Assembly (NCBI GenBank): GCA_002395225.1
Contig: DGWH01000091.1
Coordinates: forward strand, 33,684 to 97,683
Direction: 5' to 3'
Origin: Christensenella sp. UBA4263
Lineage (GTDB): Bacteria > Bacillota > Clostridia > Christensenellales > Aristaeellaceae
Length of the DNA: 64,000 bases
The notes under the pieces were generated by a model. The model was not told where the DNA came from, did not search any database, and was given only the letters and a program-made list of their open reading frames with translations. The position numbers were made by a program, and so were the translations under genes. Each line of letters opens with the position of its first letter. The first letter of the stretch is position 1. Positions 8,307 to 16,400 of this stretch are shown one piece after another.

Positions 8307-9812
8307 ATGCCTGCATTAACCAGCGCCGGATATATGGTCAATGAGCCGGGAAAACCCCAGCGGAAAATGCCGAAAAAGCCGGATAAGCCACGGAAGACGA
8401 AGAAAAAGAGGAAAGGACCGGGGAAAGGTACCGTCATTGCATCCGTGGTCTTCCTCACGGCGCTGCTTTTGTCCGTCGGTGTACTTTATCTGTACCTCAC
8501 CACGAGGGAATATGCCACCACCTTCATGCCGGGCCTCTTTCTGAACGGGGAATCCCTGGAAGGAATGACGTATGAGGAAGCGGTTGCGAAACTGAAAGTG
8601 ATGGAATCCCAGAACCTGACCGACCTCAGCTATGCCTTTGAATGCGGAGAGGATGCCTATCCCATGAGTGCCCAGGAACTGGCGGTGGGATATGACGCCC
8701 AGGCGACGCTGGATGAGCTTTACCAGATCGGGCGCGAACAGAACCTGTTCATGCGGTATCTGACACTGCAGGAGCTCAGGCGAAAGCCGGTGATGGCCAA
8801 AGTAGTATTTCGGTATGATCTGGCCCCGGCAGAGGCGCTGCTAGACCGAATCCGCGAGGAACATACGGCAGAGCCCAAAGATGCCACGGTCTCATTTGAT
8901 CCTGCCAGCAGTTCCTTCTTTACGTTTACGGATGAGGCGGACGGGATGAAGGTGCAGACAAATGGGGCACTGGAAAAACTGAAAGCAGTGATCGAATCCG
9001 GAGAATCCGGCACGGCAGAGGTGCCCACGCAGGTGATTCCGGCAAAGATGACGCGGGCAGAGCTTGAGCAGAACATGCTCATTCTCGGAAGGGTCGAATT
9101 CCCTCTGGGGAATGATCCACTGATCATTGAAAATGCGGAAACCGCCCTGCTGCAGCTGAGCGGCAGACGCATTGAGCCCGGCGCGAACCTGTCCTTCAAT
9201 GAAACCGTCGGCCCGCGAAGCGAGGAGAGCGGCTATGTGCAGGCACCGGAGGAAGCCTATGGAATGGATGTTTCCGGCGTCGGCGGCGGCATCTGCCGGG
9301 CAAGCACGCTTTTATATCAGACAGCGGTTCTTTCCGGCCTTGATATTGTGGAACGAAACCCGGCCGCCGTTCAGGTCAGCTATGCGCAGCCGGGGGATGA
9401 GGCGACGGTCTCTGATCAGGGGCTTGACCTGATCATCCGCAACAATACACAGTATCCGGTATTCCTGCGGTGCCGCGTTTTTGAGACAGAGGGCGGCAAA
9501 TCCGCGTGTTTTGAAATGTTCGGGGCACGGAATTTTGTCACCGTGACCCTTTCCCATGAGACGGAAGTGCTTCCGCCGCCGGATGAACCGGTCTATCTGC
9601 GTGACATTTCAGGCCAGTATGCGCGTTATCAGACCGACCGTGTGCTCAGAAATGAGGCCATGGAAGGGGTTCATGTCAGGGTGACGCGGACGATTCTTTC
9701 AAATGATCTGACAGAAACGACGGACGTGCTTTCAGATGACCGTTATGAGCCCATACCGCAGTGTTACTGGGTAGGAACCGAACTGCCGGAACAGACGGGG
9801 GAGAACCAATGA
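8307..9812 (+). CDS. VanW-family protein with peptidoglycan-binding-like domain
   Basis: A 501-residue membrane-anchored protein. A lysine-rich cytoplasmic N-terminus (residues 15-40) precedes one membrane segment at about 43-64. Then comes a PG_binding_4-like region starting LNGESLEGMTYEEA, and a VanW domain at about 275-400 recognised by FNETVGPRSEESGY and GVGGGICRASTLLYQ. VanW proteins are named from vancomycin-resistance clusters, but their biochemical role is unclear; no resistance role is implied here. A GGGAGGG site precedes the ATG. Its stop overlaps the MFS start by 4 bp, suggesting translational coupling. Confidence 0.9.
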   Translation: MPALTSAGYMVNEPGKPQRKMPKKPDKPRKTKKKRKGPGKGTVIASVVFLTALLLSVGVLYLYLTTREYATTFMPGLFLNGESLEGMTYEEAVAKLKVMESQNLTDLSYAFECGEDAYPMSAQELAVGYDAQATLDELYQIGREQNLFMRYLTLQELRRKPVMAKVVFRYDLAPAEALLDRIREEHTAEPKDATVSFDPASSSFFTFTDEADGMKVQTNGALEKLKAVIESGESGTAEVPTQVIPAKMTRAELEQNMLILGRVEFPLGNDPLIIENAETALLQLSGRRIEPGANLSFNETVGPRSEESGYVQAPEEAYGMDVSGVGGGICRASTLLYQTAVLSGLDIVERNPAAVQVSYAQPGDEATVSDQGLDLIIRNNTQYPVFLRCRVFETEGGKSACFEMFGARNFVTVTLSHETEVLPPPDEPVYLRDISGQYARYQTDRVLRNEAMEGVHVRVTRTILSNDLTETTDVLSDDRYEPIPQCYWVGTELPEQTGENQ

Positions 9813-11170
9813 AGAAATACCGACTGCTGATTGCCGTCTATCTTCTTGCGGCCATGCTGCTGATGTCAGCCATCTTTGCCGTGCAGGGTTCTCTGCTCAC
9901 CCCGATGATTGACTATTTCGATTTGTCGGGGGAAAGCCAGGGAATGCCCAATCTGGTGGCTTTTATCGGCGGCATTCTGGCTCTGCTGCTCGCATTTGTC
10001 ATCCAGAAGGGCCTGTATGAACGGGCTTTTCTGGCAGGGCTGAATGCCTCCGCCGTTCTGGCAGTCTTTATGGTCGCGGCAGCCCTGGTGTATATGCTGT
10101 TTCAGAACTGGGCCGCGGCGCCGTGTCTGTTGCTGTGTCTGGCGCTCTTTCTGGCGGGAATCGCCTTTTTGGTTAAACGGCACGGTTTCCTCAAAAAGAT
10201 TACCAAACGTGTCATGCTGCGGCTGGCACTCTACATCTGCGCGCTGATGCTGACCCTGCTGTCCGTCGGAACGGATTTCAGGTTTGTGGTCGGGGTGTGG
10301 GCCTGTCTCGGCTTTGGCCTTGGGCTCATGGATACCGTGCTTTCGGCCTGTATGGCAGATCTGTACCCGGGGGCAGAGGGCCCGCGAATGATGGGAATTC
10401 TGCATACGGTATTTGGCGCCGGCAGTGTGCTGACGCCCATGGCGACCGGAGCCCTGATGGCAAATGGCATGCATTACCAGCGAATCTACATGGTGATTGC
10501 CCTGGGCATCCTCTGTCTTCTTGCGATTTCCGCCGTTGTCCGCGAGGTCTTTTCCATTCACGACACCGGGCAGATGGAACGCGGCCGGGAAAAGGCGGCG
10601 GAATCCGAGACGGGCACGGACCTCCGTCTGCCCGGTCTGATCCTGGCCATGTTTGCTCACGGAATCTTTCTTTCCGGCCTGAATACCTGGATCAACCGGT
10701 ATGCTGACCTCCTGCCCGGAACGTTTGCCATTCCGGCGCAGTCCTTCCTGTTCACCGGGATTATGCTCTCCAGACTGCTGGTCCCGTTTCTTCCGATTCG
10801 GACAGAGCGGTATGTGCTCAGTGGGGGAATCTGTGCGGGAATCGTATTGGCCCTTGGTCTTGTGACCGGAAACGGTCTTGCCCTGCGTCTTTCCCTTCTG
10901 GCTGCCGGTCTGCTGGCAGGTGCGCTGCTGCCCTGCATGCTCAGCATCGGGTGCAGAGGACACCGGGAGGATACCCTCATGGTCACCACCTCCATGCTGC
11001 TGGCGCTTTACCTGGGGCAGGGAATTTCAGCTCCGGTGATTGGCGGACTTGAGTCTGCTTTCGGACTGGCCGCCGGCATTTTCCTGTGCGCACTGTGCAT
11101 GGCCCTGACCAGTCTCATTGCAAGGTTTCGGGCCTCCCGGAATCAGGCGGCCGGAGGAATGAGACGATGA
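9809..11170 (+). CDS. Major facilitator superfamily transporter
   Basis: A 453-residue integral membrane protein with about 12 hydrophobic segments and a central charged loop (residues about 265-290, REKAAESETGTD). The fold and length fit MFS. There is no clear substrate motif. The ATG at 9809 overlaps the VanW stop (ATGA) and follows GGGGGAG. Its own stop overlaps the HD-domain gene in the same way, so VanW-MFS-HD is one tightly coupled operon. A drug, sugar or cell-wall-precursor substrate would all be guesses. Confidence 0.85.
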   Translation: MKKYRLLIAVYLLAAMLLMSAIFAVQGSLLTPMIDYFDLSGESQGMPNLVAFIGGILALLLAFVIQKGLYERAFLAGLNASAVLAVFMVAAALVYMLFQNWAAAPCLLLCLALFLAGIAFLVKRHGFLKKITKRVMLRLALYICALMLTLLSVGTDFRFVVGVWACLGFGLGLMDTVLSACMADLYPGAEGPRMMGILHTVFGAGSVLTPMATGALMANGMHYQRIYMVIALGILCLLAISAVVREVFSIHDTGQMERGREKAAESETGTDLRLPGLILAMFAHGIFLSGLNTWINRYADLLPGTFAIPAQSFLFTGIMLSRLLVPFLPIRTERYVLSGGICAGIVLALGLVTGNGLALRLSLLAAGLLAGALLPCMLSIGCRGHREDTLMVTTSMLLALYLGQGISAPVIGGLESAFGLAAGIFLCALCMALTSLIARFRASRNQAAGGMRR

Positions 11171-11745
11171 ATACGCTCCAGCATGCGACCATGGCGTATA
11201 TCCGGAACCTTTTTCAGAAACAGGCGGGCAGTCATGATCTGTCCCATTCCATGCGGGTTTACCGGATGGCAATGACTATTGCAGACCGGGAGCCGGATTG
11301 TGACCGCGAACTGGTTGCTCTGGCCGCCCTTCTGCACGATGCCGATGATCCAAAGCTCTTTGACACCAGGGATAATGCCAATTGCCGCGCCTTCCTTCGT
11401 GCACAGGGAGTGGACGAAGCGCGGACCCGGGAAATCTGCCGTATCATCAACGGCGTCTCCTTCAGCCATAACCGGGGCCGCCGGCCGGAAACCCCGGAGG
11501 GACGGATTGTTCAGGATGCGGACCGGCTGGATGCCATGGGGGCGGTGGGGATTGCCCGGACATTTGCTTACGGCGGGGAACATGGGAGATCCCTTCAGGA
11601 TTCTGCCCGGCATTTTTATGAAAAGCTCCTGCTCCTCCGGGATGAGATGAACACCGAAACCGGAAAGGCACTGGCCGAGGATCGTCACCGCTTTCTCAGG
11701 ATGTTTATTGAACGGTTTGAGGCAGAAACCGGCAGGGATTGCTGA
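11167..11745 (+). CDS. HD-domain phosphohydrolase
   Basis: This 192-residue cytoplasmic protein has the HD metal-binding signature: HDLSHSMRVYRMA near residue 22, then LAALLHDADDPK, and a later DADRLDAMGA block. This pattern fits the small YedJ/PA-type HD hydrolases that act on nucleotides or other phosphoesters. It overlaps the upstream transporter gene by 4 bp. The natural substrate is unknown. Confidence 0.88.
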   Translation: MNTLQHATMAYIRNLFQKQAGSHDLSHSMRVYRMAMTIADREPDCDRELVALAALLHDADDPKLFDTRDNANCRAFLRAQGVDEARTREICRIINGVSFSHNRGRRPETPEGRIVQDADRLDAMGAVGIARTFAYGGEHGRSLQDSARHFYEKLLLLRDEMNTETGKALAEDRHRFLRMFIERFEAETGRDC

Positions 11746-11799
11746 ATCCCAGACGTTTTGATAATAGTTAACACGAAACCTCAAAAAGGAGAATTACCG

Positions 11800-13041
11800 A
11801 TGGACCTGAATTTACTCGAGAGAACAAATCCTGTTTTCAACACGGCCAAGATGACGCTGTTTCAGATGGCCTATGCCGGGAATGAGGATGCGGCAAAAAT
11901 CGCGCAGTTAATTGGTTTGCAGCAGGAAAAAGAGCTGGCGGAATATGAACCGGAAGAACTGCTGAACAACACGATTGTTCTTGAAACACGCTTTCGCACC
12001 ATGGGCGCCCTTGCGATGCAGTCCGGCTGCGGGACGATGGTGGATCTTCCCTGCGGTTATACACCCCGGGCGATTGAGTTTGCCGGAAAAGGCCTTCGCT
12101 TTGTCGGCCTTGATCTTCCCGCAGCGATTGCCCAGGCAGGCCCGGCCATCACATCACTCATTGACAGGGACCGTCAGCACCTTGTTCGTTTCGAGGGCGT
12201 CGATGCCACCAACTATCCGTCACTGAAAGCGGTATTTGACGAGATTCCCGGTGATGTCTGCATTACCACCGAAGGGCTTCTGATGTACTTTACCGATTCA
12301 GAGGCCGGTCAGCTTTGTGACAATATCCGGCAGATTCTGCTCAGCCACGGAGGATGCTGGATAACCGCAGACCCGGAAACAACCATTCAGTATATGCTGA
12401 CAGCCCGGGCTTTCTACGGTGAACGTTTTATGGAGGTCGTGCAGAAAGGCAAGAATCGGGTCCAGAACAAATCCGATGTGTCCATTAATACAAGAACACT
12501 GATCGTGAATCCCATGAATGCAAAGGAAGGCATTGAAAATGCGATGCGTTTCCTGGCATCGCATGGTCTGCGGGCAGAGCGGGTGATCGTCGGACAGCAT
12601 GCACCGGAACTGGAGATTCTGAAACGTACGACAGCGGAAAAGGCAGAAACCATCCGGAATGCCATGATGCAGTATGCCTACTGGAAGATGACGCCGATTG
12701 CCGGAAAACAGCTGGATACGACAGGAACTGCCGGAGAATCGTTCAGCATGAAAGCGGAAATCGCTGGTGAGACGATGACCATTCAGCTTCAGGGAAGACT
12801 GGACACCTTAACCGCTCCCGGACTGCTTTCTTTCTATGAGAAAACCGCAGCAGAGCATCCGATCTCCGAGGTCGTGATCGACTGCACACGGCTCGATTAT
12901 ATTTCATCCGCAGGCCTTCGGATTTTTCTGATTATGCGGAAATCCAGCAAAAACGGCGTCAGAGTCAGAGGAGTCAACGCGGCGGTAAGGGAAATCATGG
13001 AGCAGACAGGATTTGATTCGATTCTGAACCTTGAGGAATAA
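11800..13041 (+). CDS. LCM-type SAM-dependent methyltransferase fused to a STAS domain
   Basis: The 413-residue protein has two parts. Residues about 1-300 resemble the leucine carboxyl methyltransferase (LCM/PPM) fold: motif I VDLPCGYTPRAI (81-92), motif II FVGLDLPAAI and a TEGLLMYF block. Residues about 316-413 are a STAS domain like anti-sigma-factor antagonists, with the loop DYISSAGLRIF that carries the phosphorylatable serine. AAAGGAGA precedes the ATG at 11800. STAS partners are usually switch-type kinases or sensors, but none is encoded nearby. I infer a phospho-switchable or complex-recruited methyltransferase acting on a small molecule or protein. It is monocistronic by spacing and downstream hairpins. 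Confidence 0.82.
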   Translation: MDLNLLERTNPVFNTAKMTLFQMAYAGNEDAAKIAQLIGLQQEKELAEYEPEELLNNTIVLETRFRTMGALAMQSGCGTMVDLPCGYTPRAIEFAGKGLRFVGLDLPAAIAQAGPAITSLIDRDRQHLVRFEGVDATNYPSLKAVFDEIPGDVCITTEGLLMYFTDSEAGQLCDNIRQILLSHGGCWITADPETTIQYMLTARAFYGERFMEVVQKGKNRVQNKSDVSINTRTLIVNPMNAKEGIENAMRFLASHGLRAERVIVGQHAPELEILKRTTAEKAETIRNAMMQYAYWKMTPIAGKQLDTTGTAGESFSMKAEIAGETMTIQLQGRLDTLTAPGLLSFYEKTAAEHPISEVVIDCTRLDYISSAGLRIFLIMRKSSKNGVRVRGVNAAVREIMEQTGFDSILNLEE

Positions 13042-13048
13042 ACAGATG

Positions 13049-13088
13049 GACACCTGTCACGGAAACATCGGTGACCATGACAGGTGTC
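13049..13088 (+). terminator. Hairpin just after the methyltransferase-STAS gene
   Basis: An 11-bp perfect stem (GACACCTGTCA 13049-13059 with TGACAGGTGTC 13078-13088) encloses 18 nt. The following bases are only mildly T-rich, so it may be an mRNA 3' stabiliser rather than a full terminator. A weaker stem with seven T residues follows at about 13113-13134. Confidence 0.5.
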
Positions 13089-13180
13089 TCTGTTCTCAGA
13101 TCTTAGCTGAACACAGCTGCAATGCTGTTTTTTTGCAGAAGCATATTCCAAACGCTTTTTAAGCCAACATATCCTTCTTC

Positions 13181-13210
13181 AAGTATGCCTTCGGCATACT
13201 TTTTTCTTTT
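13181..13210 (+). terminator. Strong intrinsic terminator
   Basis: A 9-bp stem (AAGTATGCC 13181-13189 with GGCATACTT 13193-13201) around a UUC loop is followed by TTTTTCTTTT. It probably ends the methyltransferase-STAS transcript. Confidence 0.85.
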
Positions 13211-13378
13211 ATGATCTCCTCTCCAGCCTGAGGAATAAAACCGTTCAGGAGCAATCTGACGGATGATTGTAACGCACTTCATTGAATCCTTTGCCTTAGT
13301 TTACCACAAAAGGCATCGGAATATCCTCCTGCTGAACAGATCATTCCGAAAAAACGGACGGACGGGGGAGAGAAAGAA

Positions 13379-13426
13379 GAAAAACCGCTTTCCTGAAATG
13401 TGCTCATTTCGGGAAAACGGTTTTTC
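13379..13426. terminator. Very long bidirectional terminator hairpin
   Basis: Arms 13379-13400 and 13405-13426 pair over about 22 bp with one mismatch and one G-T pair, around a 4-nt loop. T-rich tracts follow on both strands, so it can stop both the rightward transcript and the minus-strand surface-protein transcript ending at 13473. The segment between 13211 and 13378 shows no gene. Confidence 0.75.
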
Positions 13427-13472
13427 TTGCCGGGACAAATACGTATTGATGGAGCATGTCCCATCAGAGTCC

Positions 13473-16400
13473 TCAGCGTTTTTTCTTTCTTATCAGGAAA
13501 AAGACTGTCAGACAGGCAGCACCCAGCAGGAGCAGCCAGACCGTCAGATTCTGTGAATCTCCGGTCGGCGGGAGGGATACATCGGATGAGAGAACGGTCA
13601 GGGTCGCTGCCCGGGAGGTCAGGGTACGTCCGGAGGCATCCTCAATGATGCAGCGATACTGCGCACCATCCAGGTTTGCATAGACACCGTACAGTGTCAG
13701 GCGGCTGTCCCAGGCATCCGTGATATCCTTCCAGGCGCCGCCGGGCATCAGAACCTGCCACTGATAGGAATAGGGACTGTGGCCGCCGGATACCTCAACG
13801 CTGAACGTGGTATTGTTTCCGGCATTTTCGGTCCGGTCCTCCGGCTCCGTGAGGATGACCATCGGCTGACTATCCAGCGGAAGGACGACATAGTTATTGC
13901 TGAACAGCGCCTCTTCCTCATTCCCCGAATCAACCTGTATGGTGAGTTCACTGGCCTCTCTGCCGCCGGTCAGTACAGAGAGCGGATACGTCAGTGACCA
14001 TCCGGTGCCATCACGCACCAGCTGCCCTTCGTAGTCCACACTCCTGCTGTCATACTTCCATTCATAACTGGGCGTTTCATCATCATCAAGGAGTGCCTGG
14101 ATGGTCACAACCTCATTTTCTTCCGTCGCGGGAAGGAGAGCGCTTTCGTTGAGGTAGATGGTCACCATCTCCTCATCCCCGTCAAACCAGACATCTGCAT
14201 CCACTTCAATATCCTTTGCAGCCGAGTTAATGGTCAGGCTGTCAAAGTCCAGATCTGTACTGAATTTATAGGCATCCGTTTTTTCGATCTCTCCCCCCTC
14301 CGGCGAGGTGATGACGGCGACATCACCGGTGCCGGGACTGAACGCAAGCAGGTTGCCCGGATCATCCGGCGTATCATCCGCGATGGCAGAGGAGATGGCA
14401 AACAGGCGGTTGACAGGTGACAGGACGGCCTTCGATTGTTTCCGCGGACGTTTCGTCAGGAAACTGAGCTTATCACGGGCATACAGCTTTTCCACACGGA
14501 TCTCAATCGCGTAATCTCCGATCCACTTATGTGGAATCTGCATGGCCATCACGACGGTATCATAGGAATCCGGCATGGACAGCGCCGTTGACTTCTGAGA
14601 CCGCATATCCATTCGGTCTTTATCCGTGTGGAGCCTCCACTGCCGGATAGACCAGCGATCCTCCAGTTTTTTTGACAGGCCGCTGCTGACCATGCGGACC
14701 GCACACTGTTTTTCGGAACTGTTCTTTATGGTTCGTTTTACCCTTCCGTTTTCATAAATGTTGCAGTAGCTGCTGTAGTAGTGTTCCATATCCACGTGAA
14801 CATCCTGGAGCTTCTGATTTTTGTAGTAGATGCCCAGGTCAACACCGGAGATCGGCACATTTCCGTTGTTGTGCATGGCCACCTGAATATCATCATAGGA
14901 GCCGGCATTGGCAATTTCTTTTGTAAAGGTGGAACTGAGAAGGTCAATTCCGGGGGTCAGCTTAAAGGTAAAATTGTAAAGCGTCGCGCTGATGTTTCCG
15001 GAGGAATCTTCAGATTTCAGCGCGTAATAACCCACGATCGCGGCCCCTCTCTCATTCTCCTCAATAAGATCGAAGAAAATCGGTCCGCGGGTCTTTTTTG
15101 AAGCGGTTTTTTCGCGGATAACAGCGAATGTCATCGGTTTACTGAGACATCTTTCGGCAGGATTGTCATTCAGCCAGCAGCCACGAACGGTCCATGTGGC
15201 TTTGTTCCCATTCTTCTCATCTGCAGATACCGCTTCAATCCACCAGACCAGCGGAGCACCATAGATCGTTGAAACATGGATCTCCGTCGTCGATGCACCG
15301 ACATCAAAGTCGATCATGTCTGCCCAGTACAATTTCTCCAGGTTGGGAGCGTCGGAATTTTTATCGGACCTGTTCACGGTGACCGTCGCGCCGCGAAGCC
15401 GGTTCATCTTGTTGTTTGTTCCCTTGGTAAGATAGATCACGAATTCTTTGCCAAGCTTTCTGTCGGCCACAAGGACCTGTTTATACACACAGAAGTCCAG
15501 AACAGGCTCTTTATCCAGCTGATACAGGTCCGAGCCTTTCTTGGGGGTGTTGTTCATTGCATTGAAATTGACGAACAGATAGTGGTCATCGCCCTGTCCT
15601 TTCGGTGTAGCCAGTGCGTACCAGTGATCCTGAACCGCAATTTCAGAATTTGCAGCGTCCTTCAAGTAAGGATGGCCGTTGTAACGCTGTGCACCGGGCC
15701 GGACATGCTCAAAGGTATAACTGCCGATGCTGGCATTTCCTAGTCCCAGGGTACGGGAAGCGATGCTGCCGGTCATCTTTTCCTGTGAAGGAGCCTTACT
15801 GGTGTTGGTCGGATGCCCCAGATCCAGACGGATGGAATAGCTTTTTACCTTCTCCGCTGCAACAGATGAGGTGGGGGAGCAGGTCAGGCGGATCCAGTAA
15901 CTGGGTTTTCCTGTGCCTGTACCGGTGCCGCCTGTCCCTATCAGTTCTGTTTCCGTCACCGGGTGACAGATCGGTGCATCATTTTCACCGGCGGCCATGA
16001 AGATGCTGACGGCAGAGGCAAACTTGTTTGTATTACTGTTCGGCGAGAATTCTCCCATCTGGATGCCATTCGTACCACCGCCAAGGAAGGTGGCAACCAT
16101 GGCTGCCGTTTTGCGGGGAACTCTGACTTTCGTTCCCTCAGCGACAGATACTTCCTGATATTCTTTTGCCATGAGCATGGTGATGATATAAAGATTCCGA
16201 TTTCCGCCCCAGTTCCTGCCGCTATCTGTTGGCAGAGGCATCGTCTCTATATGGTAGTCCACCACATCCCAGCTTTTGACGGTGTTAAAGGTCAGGGAAT
16301 CATTTTCCAGGAAACGATTGGAATGGGTATTGTGATACGCCTCGATGATTTTAAGAACGGAAGCGGGGCTTGTGGAAGTCCTTGCTCCCCGGAAATACAG

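Noticed and set aside
13263..13556. Short frames on both strands with similar peptides around 13380-13430
   Set aside because: The similarity arises because the DNA is a long palindrome (terminator hairpin), not because of a gene.
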